The position numbers and the translations under genes were made by a program. Shown piece after piece: positions 44,460 to 56,943 of a stretch of 64,000 nucleotides of DNA (positions are counted from its first letter, which is position 1; each line of letters begins with the position of its first letter). The stretch covers positions 75,436,480-75,500,479 of the forward strand of contig OW240912.1 in NCBI GenBank assembly GCA_933207985.1, written 5' to 3'. Source of the stretch: Pelobates cultripes. Its lineage: Eukaryota > Chordata > Amphibia > Anura > Pelobatidae. The notes beneath the pieces were generated by a model. The model had not been told where the DNA came from. It searched no databases and was given only the letters and a program-made list of their open reading frames with translations.

Positions 44460-45375
44460 TGGCCCCACATTCAGACCTGTTATTACTGGGGGGGGTGAAC
44501 CCCCCCATCCATATTTCTGGGGCTCTACCTGCTACTGGACCATAATAATGGACGTGTGACACCATTGTGGGCTGGGTGACCCCCTCCCTCTGGCAACATG
44601 GCTACCTATGAGTACCCTGCTGGCTCTATGGCGTCCTGTAAGATTAATGCTGAGGGTGACCCCCTCCTGCTTCCTATATTAATGCTCCGGCAATGTCCTG
44701 CTATTATCATACCGAGGGGGTACCCCTCCTGCAGTCTGCACTGCTGGACCTGCAGCGTCCGGGTATTCCCATAAAAGAGGGTACCCCTCCCACTGATTGA
44801 GCTTCTGTTCTTACAGTGCCCGGCAATACGCAGATACTGAGGGTGACCCCCTCCTGTGGACTACTCTGCTGGACCTACAGGGTCCCGTTATAAGCATAAT
44901 GAGGGTGACCCCCTCTCGCTGACTATACTGCTGGGTGTACAGACCTCTATGATAACACACTGAGGGTGACCCCCTCTTACCTACAGCACTGCTGGATCGG
45001 CAATGCCCGGTTCTGGTTATATGAGGGTGACCCCCTCCTGCTGTCTACACTGCTGGACCGGCAATGTCTGGTTACTTTATTATACGGCTAACCACTATGG
45101 CACTACTGTACCTACAGTGTCCGATTTATGTTCAGACTGAGGGTGACCCCCTCCCCTGCTGGCCTATACTGCATGGTATGCTTGTGCTTGTTGGGTGACC
45201 CCCTCTTGCACGCTGGGTGACCCCCAGCTGGCCGCACCACTGTACCTACAGTGTCCGATTATGATCAGACTGAGGGTGACCCCCTCCCCTGTAGGCCTAT
45301 ACTGCATGGTATGCTTGTGCTTGTTGGGTGACCCCCTCTTGCACGCTGGGTGACCCCCAGCTGGCCGCACAAGGT
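44460..45375. repeat. Degenerate repeats with 'gggtgaccccctc' motif
   Basis: The near-palindromic 'gggtgaccccct' appears more than ten times, spaced about 50-75 bp, with 'ctgctggacc' partners. A ~130-bp block ('tgcatggtatgcttgtgctt' onward) is duplicated at 45170 and 45300. It lies inside the DIRS element. Confidence 0.8.
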
Positions 45376-48300
45376 ATCATTCCGACAGTGTTACCTCTAT
45401 GGCAGTTGTGCAATCACGGCTGAAGGACAAATCTCCCGTACCCAGAAGGTCACTTGGCCTGTCCTCTTGCCGCCCCGCTGACCTCACCGCCAGAAACCAT
45501 CGGTACCCTACGGGGACACTCCACCGGCCATCCTAGACGCTACACCAAGCACCCCTGGTACTCGTTGGCTAACGGGTGGATTCATCAAGAGGATCAGTCT
45601 TCATGATGGAGTCCGGAAAGGACACCGCAAACACCTGACACAGGGTTTGCACTCTATCTGGGACTAACCAGTGGATGTCGGTGACACGCGGACACAGATG
45701 TTTCCTCGGGACGAACAGCGCATTACCGCTTGGAAAGCGGAGAAGACTAAGTTCCCACTGGGAATGGACCGATATGTCTTATAGGTATCGCCTAGTTGGT
45801 TTCTACCCCTGAGAACCGCAAAACGGCCCCTGTCCAAGCTGGACATCAAACTGAAGGATTTAGCATCCAAGTGCTGGGTCTGCTCTCCGGAGTTACCCTA
45901 GTGTACAAATTGAGCTGACACGTCTCTATTCATAGGGTTCCCCCTTAACTAACCCCAGAGGTCTCTCCGACCGTGCCTGGACTCCAGATCAACGTTGCGG
46001 AACCTTGGACCGTTCCATGAGCGATACGCATGACCAAAAGAGGCATCCATTCCGACTAATTCCGCAGTTGCCCTGCTGGGCAAAGGGTGCGGTGGAGTGG
46101 ACTCCCGCCCCATCCCCACGCTACATGCTCCCAGTGCATATGTCGTATGTTGACACATTTTGAGACGGAGGGCACTCATCCCCTCTGAGAGCTGCTTGGC
46201 GTTGACGATTGGTTCTCTCCCTCAAATGCACATGAGAGAAACCCGCATGGATTTTGCCATCAACATGGACATATTGAATCTGACTCACTCCCAGTCAACC
46301 CAGTTTCCGGTCTTTCATGGAATATTCGGTCCAGGCGGTGCTCCGCCTCCCGAGGACCAAGATGTCCATCTTCAAGGAAAATACCAGGTATATGCTCCGC
46401 AACCCGCGGGGTTACACTTAGGGGCCCAAACCGGTTAATTGACCGGTGCCTATTCGCCATGGAAGCCATACCTCCAGGATCCGGTACTATCAGCCGCTCC
46501 AACATGGCGCTTTCTCGGGTCTTCGGCCTGGTATGACCAAATCATGTGACCTTCGGATGAAGCTCATCTAAAACTTAATTGATGACTCCGGAGGAGGGAC
46601 TCCTTTACGCCAACTGCATGGAACCACCTGCAGGTTTGTTCAACATTCACAGTATTGCTCGCTACCTTCTGGCATGGACTTCTCACCGGTTGCCCACTAC
46701 GGACTGCAGTCGGATCTCACATAGGATCGCTATCTATAGCTTCTGGACAAGTATTCGTCATTTGTGACAGAATGTATACGGGACGAGACACTCGTGTGGC
46801 GGACGGCTTCACCCGACCATGGAGAGACCCCAATGATTGGTTGCCTCACCCTCCAGGGTCTTGAGTACTGGCATGATTACATTCGGTGCAAACCGCCATA
46901 CGGAGCGGTTCTCCCTCAGCGAGGCGAGGGACGAGTTTTCCAAGCTTGGTCTCCTTCGGGGCGTACGCATCCCGTTTACCTACAGGATACTTTGGGTTTT
47001 GCTTCAGGCCGAATTCCTGGTGTGTCGTTTCGCCTGGCCAAACCACTTCGGAGGAGTCCTGCGTGCTTTCCCCTTTTTGCTGGAGTTTGCCATGGGAAAG
47101 CAATCTACGACTCCCTGTCTCTTAATGTCCTATGTGGGATCCACAGGGGTAGCCTGCCACGACTGGTGTTTGGGTCCCAATGGCGGTCCTTATCATGGCT
47201 GTCCCCATTGTCTGGCTGAGTTGCCCTCTCAGGGTAGAATCGTATGGGGCCATTCACGTCCTATGTCAGCTAGTGGACGACTCATGTGCATTTTCTCAAG
47301 ATTCTGGCATTGCTAAGGATCTCTTGGTCTGCAGTCTACCAAGAGGAGTATACCGTACGGGAGCCCTATCTCTCACTATTCCTCAAGTCTAGTGGTATCG
47401 TATGTTCTGCATTTCATTGAGGAATGACCTGATGACAAGGTGCACCATTTTTTTCCGCTTACGGTTTCCCCCCAGTACATCTTGTATTTCATCGTGTTCT
47501 GACGTCATGGTATCGACGTGTCTTCTTCCTTCTTGCCGTTCAGTACATCGGCTTCTGCTCCACACATTTCATTTTTATTCGTCCTCTGTGTCGTACCCCT
47601 ATTCTCCGGATAGGCCATGGCTCTGACAGATTGTACACGACCATGTAGATCCAGGATCTGGTTCTTTCGTCCGTCTACTCATGGACAGCTGTTTATTTCT
47701 GCGTACGGCCGTTTTGGACTGTTTCTGCATCTTCGCTCGCCCGTTGGATTTGGTGGATCCTCTCATTGACTGACCTTGAGTTCCTCTGGGACACTTTTGG
47801 TTCGGGGTGGTGTCACCTCAACAATTTTGGAAGCCGTTGGGTCCCTTCTGCCTTTTCTCTACACCGCTGCTTGGTTTAGGGAATCAGTTTTTCCATTCTC
47901 CTTTATTTCAGTCCTCTCTCATATTGCTTCTGGTTCTACTATTTGGGCGTTAAAATTGCAAATATGAAGCCTCCTGTCCTGCCATAAAATTAGGGATTAT
48001 TCTAGCCTCGGTGAGGGAATAATCTAAATTTTATTAAAGACAGGAGGCGAATATTTCCCCCCCTTTTTTACGTTCCCTCCCTGGATCTGGGTTTTATTCT
48101 ATTATAAATAATTGGGGATATCGTTATGTTTTGTGAATGCATGGTTTTACATAATAAAGGTTATTTCTAATATTCAGTGATGGTTGTCCGTGTGCGTTTT
48201 ATTCATCATGTTTGTGTTGTAATTATGTTTCGTCAATGCCTTTTTAGCTTAGGTACATACTAGGTCTTCATAAGATCTGTAGACTTTGTTTATTCATCAG

Positions 48301-49183
48301 GTATTATGATGTGAAAGTGATATTGTATGGATATGACATCTTGCCTTGACAGTTTACTTTCACAATGTTTTCTGTTTTCTTGCAGTGTAATCTGTTCTCT
48401 CTCTGGGCTTGACGATTGTTTCTCTGGATGTGTCTGCTACAAGGTGGATTCGTTGGTTTCCTTGCTCTCCTGCTCGACCTCATCAAAGAAAGAGGAAGTG
48501 GAAGAGCCTGCTTAGGGGTTTTATACTACTGTTGCTTTGTTCTGATTGGTTGTTTTGAAAAGTTCTGTTAACTGTTTCTTTGCTGCTGGAGGTTTCAGTA
48601 AAGAAGGTAAAGCAAATATTCGCCTCCTGTCTTTAATAAAATTTAGATTATTCCCTCACCGAGGCTAGAATAATCCCTAATTAGAAGTAATATTAAAATG
48701 CAACCACTAGATGTCAGTCTCACTAGCATTAACAATAAAAAATAGATGGCTAATAAAACGTCCCACTTAACAATATTGGCCTCAAAGGGATGGTTAGCTC
48801 CATTAAATGTTCCAAAGGTAAATCTAGCCCCTATCACCTAAGCAACTTACGCAGAAAAAAAATTAAACAAATGTGAACAACTACAATAACTGGAGGTACG
48901 CATTATTCCTCTGAGAGATATATAAAATAAGAAAAGGTACTAGGTATAATATACATGTGACTTATGAGCTCCTTAAAGTATAAGAGAATGCAACCTGAAA
49001 CACATATTCCCTATAAATTAAACATCCCTGAAGTTCTTATGTTTATGTATAGCTCTCATTCAATATTATTTAGTACACCTCTAAAATCTCTAACTAGCAG
49101 AACAGTATGTTTTACTGAGACAAGCACTTGATGCACATTTTGACCTTGCGGACTTGTCAGAAAAGCACTTATTCTCTCTATAA

Positions 49184-49320
49184 CAGGGGTGCCCAAAAGG
49201 TAGATCCCCAGATGTTGTAGAACTACAACTCCCAATATGCTTTGCATGCCTTTAGAATACCTTTACATTGGCAAAGCATCATGGAAGCTGTAGTTTTAAA
49301 ACTAGCCTGTAAGCTGTGCC
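49184..49320. mobile_element. hAT-like MITE fragment
   Basis: Starts 'caggggtgcccaaaaggtag', a hAT-style end. The interior 'ttgtagaactacaactccca' is self-complementary to 'tggaagctgtagttttaaaa'. The right terminus is unclear. The rest of 48683-49670 shows no gene. Confidence 0.5.
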
Positions 49321-49679
49321 CTTCTTCTTCCAGCCAATTCCTCGGATTTGATGAGAAAGCCTAGGACTGGGCAAGTGTACCTTTCTCACACAGTTTTCTT
49401 AATGGAAACAGGTTATATGCCTATCAAAGTCACCAATCCAAGGATTCCTCATTGAAGCCATGGATGGGCCTGAAGAAGAGAGGCAGGGCACCTACATAGC
49501 TTTGGGGTTAGACTGTTAAACAGTTTAACCCGCTAAGGTAAGATGATGCTAATGACTTCCAAGCACCATAACACGTTTATTGAGATGAAGTTACTATGGT
49601 GCCTGCGATGTCTGCTTGGGTAGTTTTTGGCTTAAATTTCATTTATAATATATACATATTATAATATTAGTATTTATAT

Positions 49680-50660
49680 AAATACTAAAATGGCAGATGA
49701 AATTTAACGTAGATAAATGCAAAGTTATGCACTTAGAGGTCAAGAATTCACAAGCAATTTAGACCCTAAATGGTAGTAAATTAGGGATAACCACACACGA
49801 GAAGGATTTAGGAATTTTTATAAACAACAAATTAAACAGCAATATGCAGTGTCAATCTGCAGTTGCTAAGGCCAGTAAGGTTTTGTCATGTATAAATAGG
49901 GGCATAAATTCTCGGGATGAAAATATAATTTTGCCTCTTTATAAATCACTGGTAAGACCACACCTTGAATATGCTGTGCAATTTTGGGCACCTGTTCTAA
50001 AGAAAGATATCATGGCACTAGAAAAAGTGCAGAGACGAGCTACAAAATGAATAAAAGGAATGGAGCATTTTAGTCACGAAGAAAGGTTACAAAATTGAAA
50101 TCTGTTTAGTTTGTAAAAACGGCGCCTGAGAGGGGATATGATAACATTATACAAATATATTCGGGGCCAGTACAAACCTTTATCTGGAAATCTATTCATA
50201 AACCGGGCTATACATAGGACACGAGGTCACGCATTTAGGCTGGAAGAAAGGAGATTTCATCTAAGGCAAAGAAAAGGTTTTTTTACAGTAAGAACTATAA
50301 GGATATGGAATTCTCTGCCTGAAGAGGTGGCTTTGTCAGAGTCTAAACAGATGTTTAAACTGCAATTGGATAAATACTTGCAAAAACATAACATACAGCG
50401 AGGGATATAATTTCTAATTAGTGGGGTAATAGCTGCTTGATCCAAGGAGACATCTGACTGCTATTTTGGGGTCAACAAGGAATTTTTTTCCTAGTTTGTT
50501 GCAAATTTGGAAGCGCTTCAGACTGGGTTTTTTGCCTTCTTTTGGATCAACAGCAAAAACATATGTAAGGAAGGCTGAATTTGATGGACGCAAGTCTCTT
50601 TTCAGCTATGTAACTATATATCCATCCATCCATCCACCCATATGTTTACTGTAGATTAAC
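49680..50660 (+). pseudogene. CR1/L2-type LINE, 3' end of ORF2
   Basis: Several frames in order encode the C-terminal part of a non-LTR reverse transcriptase ORF. 'MKFNVDKCKVMH' (49690) and 'LGIFINNKLNSNMQCQSAVA' lead to 'YKSLVRPHLEYAVQFWAPVL' (49940-50000), then MITLYKYIRGQYKPL and 'IRIWNSLPEEV' (50300). Stop codons (for example at 50048) and frameshifts break it. It is 5'-truncated and ends in a short 'atccatccatccat' repeat instead of poly(A), as CR1/L2 LINEs do. Confidence 0.82.
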
Positions 50661-50748
50661 ATCTAGTGGGTGAACTTTAATTTCAATACTAATAAAAGCT
50701 TTCACATTGTATACATATACTTAGTTCTTCATTTTTAACAGTACAATT

Positions 50749-50820
50749 TTAACCCATGAAGGACACATGATGGAAATATTCCGTCATGATTCCCCTTTAT
50801 TCCAGAAGTTGTGTCTTAGA
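50749..50820. mobile_element. piggyBac-type MITE, copy 3 (inverted, diverged)
   Basis: Begins 'ttaacccatgaaggacacat' and contains 'gattcccctttattccagaa', the reverse complement of the interior of the 14653 copy. The right TTAA is lost. Confidence 0.5.
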
Positions 50821-51508
50821 CTACTACATTTTTCTATCCAATTAGTTTTAGAGAGATCTATAATTATCTATAGAGGTTGTGGTAACTAATATTGAGTTGA
50901 TGAAATATTGTGATCAAGATTACTGTTGCCTTTCGAACAGTTCTCTGATTTAGTAATCTGCAGATAACCTAAAATGTGGAATAGACATAAGAGATTTCTT
51001 GGCCCTAAATTTGCTAAAAAGTACTAACTGCTTCTGGATCAGTATGGAAACTGGAAATAGCAAGTTTTTTATTTAAATCTGAAATGAGGAGATCTAATTG
51101 AAAAATACAATTTATGTATCATACTGTCAATGCAATGTAGAATAAGGCAGTTTACCTTTTCTAGGCCAATGAAAATGAACCTGTTAGAAGGTCCAGACAA
51201 TTTTTGTGCATATTTAATTTTTATTTTGACCAGATTCTTAGTGTGGAAACATCTATGCAATAAACATCCTAACCCAGACCAGCATCCAATTCTATGACTA
51301 TATCCAGTAGGAAGCTGATAATAGGTTCACAAATGACTGGCGTTTGGATGTTGTATAGCTCTGTTATAGAGGAGCTGGGAAAAATGTTTGTAAAGATACA
51401 AAAGGCATTCCCATAAACTTTGCTGTCATCTTTGAGAATTTCATTTCCTTATGCAATACATTCTTGATCTCTTTCTTGATTGATAATTTCTTTGCCTTGA
51501 GATGGAAT

Positions 51509-52520
51509 CAGTGGCGTAGCTGGAGCTTTTGCCTCCCAGTGCTGTCCCTGAGTTTGCCGCCCCTATCTCGACCGATGTCATGTCTGGTGCAGTCACGTAT
51601 GTCCATGGCAGCAGCAGACATACCTCTTTGTACTCAACGCCTCTAGCCCAACACAGTTTACAAGCTTTTCAAGCTTTTTTAAGATATACACCCAATGAAT
51701 ACATGCATGAAAAATGTATGCATATAATTCATTGGGGGCATATCTACTAAACAGTGAGTGGAGGGAGAAGGGAGAGGGGTTCTGTACAGGGATGGGGGTT
51801 GTCAGGGAGGCAGGGGGATCTGTGCAGGGGATGGAGTGGGACATGTGCAGGGGAGGCAGGACGAGAGACGATATGGGAGGGGGGCTGTCAGAGAGGCAGG
51901 GGGATCTGTGCTGTACAGGGAAGGGGCAGATGGGATGTGTGCAGGGAGGTGGGCTGTCAGGAAGGGAGGGGGGGAGGAGATCTGTACAGGGAGTTGGGCC
52001 GTCAGGGAGGCAGGGGGATGTGTGCAGGGGAGGGTGGTGGGAGAGGGGATGTGTGCAGGGGAGGAAGGGGATGTGTGCAAGGTAGGGTGAGGGGAGAGGG
52101 GATTCGGCACATCTAGTCTGCCCACAGATCCCCTCTCCCCTTGCCTCCCATGCGCAGAGGGAGAGGGGGCCTATCAGGGATGCAGAGGGTTCTGTACAGG
52201 GGAGGGTGGGGGGAGAAGGGGTCTGTGCAGGGGAGGGGGGATCTGTGCAGGGATGGGAGAGAGGATGTGTGCAGGGGAGGCAGGGCGAGAGGGGATCTGT
52301 GCAAGGAAGATCTTACCTGGTGTCTGTGCCAGGCTGCTCTTCCTCTTCACTCCGCAGGCAGGAGAGCACCGGAAGGGACAGACACTTCCCATCCTCCTGC
52401 CCCGCCTCTTCCCCTCTCTCTCTGCACCGCACAGAAACTTGGCAAGCAGAGCATGATTGCTGACAGGTCTCCCTTAGAAGGTGGGAGCAGGGCCACTTAA
52501 TCCACCTAGCAGTCGCACCA
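51509..52520. mobile_element. hAT-like element with G-rich minisatellite
   Basis: The left end 'cagtggcgtagctggagctt' looks like a hAT terminus; the matching right end was not found. The interior at 51750-52310 is a G-rich array built on 'gtgcaggggaggcaggg' and 'gatctgtgcagggg', giving long but meaningless ORFs in several frames. Runs of G could form G-quadruplexes. Confidence 0.5.
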
Positions 52521-53669
52521 GCCCTGTTCTTACTGTAAAGAACCCTTTCCTCTGCTGTAAGCAAAAACCCCAGTGGTGTCAGGAGGGGGCATGGAAGAGC
52601 AGTGCCAGGAGCTTCCAGCAGAGTAAAACCTTTTTTTTACACAGTGACAATAGAACATATTATATTGGAAAGGTCCCTCCTCTCAAAACGGTTATAGTAA
52701 CCCTTCAATCCACATACAACAAACAGACCTGCATACAAGCAAGGAGATACCATACAAAACTCACAGCTAGGAACGATATATCATACAATACAGAGAACCA
52801 AGTAAAATACAGAGATACACATAAAATACTTGGTGCTTAGCATAACACATATACCCATCCTATACTCAGAGCTGGGTACAATACAATGATACCCATAAAA
52901 TACACAGAGCTGTGCAAATACAGAGATACAATACACAACCAAGAGGGAAACTACTTCAGGTGCAATGGCACCGTGGACCACCAGAATTTAGAGGTCCTCT
53001 CAAAGGAAGAGCAGTAACGGAAGAAGTGAGCTGAGGTGATAGCACACTCAGGTTTCTCTATTACTATGAGACAAGATCCCTTGAGCAGTAGTAGTAGTAG
53101 CAGGAGTCAGTTGCTGCCTCCATCTAGCCTTGCCCCTTCTCACTCCAGAAAGCAGGCTGCCTTCCTTGTGGGATGATGGCGGGAGTGACTGCTTCAGCTT
53201 GCTATGGGTGTAGCCTCAAATCTGTAGCACAGATAGAAGCTCCCCTTTTTCCAATCCTAATGTCCCTCTCTTCTAGGAGCTCCATATTGTTGGTGTGTCT
53301 AAGTGTATAAGAGAGTTTCACAGCAATAACACCCACAATAATGTGTCTTTAAACTGCAATAAATGTATTTAGAAATCAGTCTGCATAAATAAGATACATT
53401 GTTCTTGTTCTAAATTACATATTAGTTGCCAAAATTGTTAATAGAAAGTCACCTATAATTTCTCAGAAAAGTCCGACCCTGGCCAAACCCCCACTCACAC
53501 CCCTAAAGATAAAGTGTCCCTCTATGCCCATGTGAAATGCTGAGAGCTATGCATGTCAGCTTCCCATCCTTTCCATAACTTTCTAATTCTAATTAGTTTC
53601 ACTGCAGTTTGCCCACAGCACAAAGAAACTAATTATACCTAGAATATTGCTGACTTTACAAGTTATCAG

Positions 53670-53949
53670 TAGTGATGTTCCGAACGGTTCGCCAAACAGT
53701 TCGCCGAACGGTTCGCCCTGTACCTCACAGTCAGCAGACACATTCCAGCCAATCAGCAGAAGACCCTCCCACCTCTTGGACAGCTCACTAAGAATCAGCT
53801 TTAAAATGAATGCTGTACAGGAGGTGGGAGGGTCTGGGAGGGAGGGTCTGCTGCTGATTGGCTGGAATGTGTCTGCTGACTGTGAGGTACAGGGTCATAT
53901 GTTCGCCGTCCGCGGCGAACCGTTCGGCGAACCGTTCGGGACATCACTA
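53670..53949. mobile_element. Palindromic hAT-type MITE, copy 2
   Basis: Same family as 39732-40041. The ends 'tagtgatgttccgaac' and 'gttcgggacatcacta' are flanked by the exact 8-bp duplication GTTATCAG (53662-53669 and 53950-53957). A near-complete hairpin includes repeated 'gaacggttcgcc' near both ends. Confidence 0.88.
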
Positions 53950-54052
53950 GTTATCAGTGCTGACTGGTAGCTGTGAGCAGAAGTCCCAGTCAGGGGAGGT
54001 GTGGTTAGGGCTGTATAAACAAATTAAATTTCTAAATTGCTTTGCTCTTTAC

Positions 54053-54094
<42 letters not shown>

Positions 54095-54612
54095 AGTAAA
54101 ATAATGCATATTCTAACTCATGGTGTAAACTTATTATATTTTTAGTATTTACACATATATGTATTTGAAATTTTCTAAATGGGATTTTATGGCAGAAAAA
54201 CAGATTTTGGAGTGTTACTGTCTCTTTATAAATATCCATATTACAAATATTCCTGTAAACAACGGCTTTCAATGCGGTCAACTGTTTTGTTCTGTTTAGT
54301 GGAATGACTCCGCTGTATAGGTTTTCTGCCACATACCACATCTTATTGATGGTTACAATGTCAGATAACGTAAGTAGCAAAGTAACATTTTAGTTGTATT
54401 TATTAAATCAGACACCACTTACTGATATTAAAATGTTCTCAATACATTTTTTATGGCTTCCAGACACACTCTACTGCCAGTTTTTTTAAATTTTATTTTA
54501 ATCAATGCATGTTTCTGCTTATTAAACGATATTTGTTAACTCGTTATCTCGATTCTGTCTAAATAACAAATGATTGGATCACATTAAAATACAGACATGA
54601 ACTACTAATCTA

Positions 54613-55100
54613 GGGGGACACTTTGGGCTACAATGCTACTTTAATGCATTTGATAGGCTTTGGCCTCATTAATATGCTATATTTTTGCGTGCTCAAATCT
54701 TTACAGTTTTTATAAAAAATAAATAAATGTTTTGCAGAATGCTGCACCATAAGCCTGCCTATTTAGCCACACCCCTCAATTCCATACAAAAAGAATTTAT
54801 CAAATGTATGCACACAGCTCAGCCACTGACAGTATGAAACAAACTGAATTACAAAACAACCTGCATTAGAAGGAGAGGACACCCAGGGAGACATATAGAA
54901 AGGATATTACTACATTTTGGCATGAGAGGGCATGGCTATGGAGGCAGGCTTATCGTGCAGAATTCTGCAAAAAATATTTTTTTGTGCAAAAACTATTAAG
55001 ATGTTATCATAAAAAAATAAAAATAAATTGCAGCATATCAATAAGGCCAAAAGCTTTCAAATGCATTAAAGTTGTATTGTGGCCCGGAATGTCCCTTTAA
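54613..55100. mobile_element. MITE-like inverted-repeat element, copy 2
   Basis: 'gggacactttgggctacaat' at the left and 'ttgtattgtggcccggaatg' plus 'tccc' at the right are inverted, with matching 'actttaatgcatttga' and 'tcaaatgcattaaagt'. It is related to 231-843. Flanks 53958-54612 and 55101-55756 show no gene, apart from a (TA)n run at 54058-54090. Confidence 0.72.
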
Positions 55101-55756
55101 AGTGTCAGTTGGTAAATGGAAATAAGTACATTTGCTTGGATAAAAGAGAACTAGCAAAACATAGGCACATGTCTAGTGGAGGATTTCACTACATACAGAA
55201 GAACAAGCTGTAATTTCAAAAAATCTATTACTGTTAGCACTATGTCATATACATATATAAGGTTTAAATGATGTACTTATTCCCTGGCTTCAATGTGTGA
55301 ATATTACTTATGGACTTTCATACTATTAAATATCTCACCTTTTCTGCAAATCGTCTCGAGGAAGTTCTATCTGCTCTTCTCATTGTTGCCATTCAGCAAC
55401 AACATAGATGCTTTTTGTAATTAACCGTGATATTAATTCCACCAGGACACTATAAAAGGTTGGCTCAGTTCATGCACACTTCACCTGTTACCCTCTGAAT
55501 AATTTTACCTTATTGTTTGCGTACATGCCTAACTTGCCAAATTCCATAATGTTTTTTAAAAATGCTTTCAGGCTTATAGAGAGGCTTTAGTGTTTCAATA
55601 AGGAAACTTATCTTAAGAATCATTTAAATATACTTAAATATAGAATAACTGTATTTTTTAGTATAGCAGCTATTTAGAGCTCTCAGTAACTGTCTATTAA
55701 TCTTTAGACCTACATCAGGCAGATATCATTTCATTTCATAAGACCATCAACCAGGG

Positions 55757-56677
55757 CCACCATCAGAAATGTTGGGGCCCCTGACAAAGCACAAGGTCTG
55801 CCCCATGAATGTAGTGTGTGTGTTAGTGCAGTGAATGCAGAGTGTGTGTAAATTTGTAGTGAATGCAGAGTGTGTGTTAATGTGTAGTGAATGCAGAGTG
55901 TGTTAGTGTAGTGAATGCAGAATGTGTTTATGTGTAGTGAATGCAGAGAGTGTGTTAGTGTGTAGAGGATGCAGAGTGTGTGTTAGTGTAGTGAATGCAG
56001 ATAGTGTGTTAATGTGTAGCGAATGCAGAGAGTGTGTTAGTGTGTAGCGGATGCAGAGTGTGTGTTAGTGTAGTGAATGCAGAGAGTGTGTTAATGTGTA
56101 GTGAATGCAGAGAGTGTGTTAGTGTGTAGCGTATGCAGAGTGTGTGTTAGTGTAGTGAATGCAGAGAGTGTGTTAGTGTGTAGCGGATGCAAAGTGTGTG
56201 TTAGTGTAGTGAATGCAGAGTGTGTTAATGTGTAGTGAATGCAGAGAGTGGGTTAGTGTGTAGCGGATGCAGAGTGTGTGTTAGTGTAGTGAATGCAGAG
56301 AGTGTTAGTGTGTAGCGAATGCAGAGTGTGTGTCAGTATAGTGGATGCAGTGAGTGTGTTAGTGTGTAGTGTATACAGAGTGTATGTTGTATTAGTGTAT
56401 GCAGTGTGTGTTAGTGTATGCAGAGTGTGTGTTGTATTAGTGTATGCAGAGTGTGTGTTGTGTTAGTGTATGCACAGTGTGTGTTGTGTTAGTGTATGCA
56501 CAGTGTGTGTTGTTAGTGTATGCAGTGTGTGTGTGTGTTGTGTTAGTGTATGCAGTGTGTGTTGTGTTAGTGTATGCAGAGTGTGTGTTGTGTTAGTGTA
56601 TGCAGTGTGTTGTGTTAGTGTGTGTGTTGTGTTAGTGTATGCAGTGTGTGTTGTGTTAGTGTATGCAGTGTGTGTGT
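55757..56677. repeat. GT-rich minisatellite after a hAT-like end, running into the gap
   Basis: A hAT-like start ('cagggccaccatcagaaatg') is followed by about 25 copies of a 26-32-bp unit 'gtgtgttagtgtagtgaatg' plus 'cagaga', grading into shorter 'ttgtgttagtgtatgcagtg' units. The array ends at an assembly gap, so its true length is unknown. Confidence 0.85.
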
Positions 56678-56777
56678 NNNNNNNNNNNNNNNNNNNNNNN
56701 NNNNNNNNNNNNNNNNNNNNNNNNNNNNNNNNNNNNNNNNNNNNNNNNNNNNNNNNNNNNNNNNNNNNNNNNNNNNN
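56678..56777. other. Assembly gap (100 N)
   Basis: Exactly 100 undetermined bases, the usual placeholder for a gap of unknown size. A GT minisatellite lies on the left and a proviral LTR repeat on the right, both hard to assemble. Confidence 0.99.
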
Positions 56778-56943
56778 AGTCTAATGTCATAACCCAGACA
56801 TCTTTAATCTGTATTTGGACTAGAAGTTAGGTTGACATACACCTTAGGGTTAAGAGAAGATCATATATAAAAAATACAAGTCTAATGTCATAACCTAGAC
56901 AACTTTTATCTTTATTTGGACTAGATGTTAGGTTGACATAGGC
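56778..56943. repeat. 101-bp-period direct repeat in the proviral LTR
   Basis: 'agtctaatgtcataacccag' starts at 56778 and 'agtctaatgtcataacctag' at 56879. About 63 bp are shared (through 'gttaggttgacata'), with 38 bp of different sequence between. The first copy abuts the gap, so more copies may exist. Tandem repeats in a retroviral U3 often hold transcription-factor sites; none is identified here. Confidence 0.88.

Larger units (their letters stand above)
42859..48682. mobile_element. DIRS-type retrotransposon (decayed coding region)
   Basis: Inverted terminal repeats of about 160-200 bp lie at 42859-43020 and 48484-48682, and an internal complementary region lies at about 47957-48056. The first part of that region is the reverse complement of the left terminus ('ttttatggcaggacaggagg'), and the second part the reverse complement of the right terminus ('ccctcaccgaggctagaata'). 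This arrangement defines DIRS elements, which use a tyrosine recombinase and need no target duplication. The interior (43500-47950) is GC-richer but has no ORF above ~160 codons, and I could not find a reverse transcriptase, methylase-like or recombinase motif. The copy is probably dead, or unusually diverged. Confidence 0.8.

Noticed and set aside
46579..47316. ORFs of up to ~160 codons inside the DIRS element
   Set aside because: Translations show no RT, gag or recombinase motif I can name, and several frames are open together because of high GC.
51714..52500. Overlapping ORFs in three frames on both strands
   Set aside because: The G-rich array lacks stops in many frames and shows no codon-like periodicity or domain.
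56470..56784. ORF spanning the N run
   Set aside because: It reads through undetermined bases and a GT-rich minisatellite, so it is not a gene.
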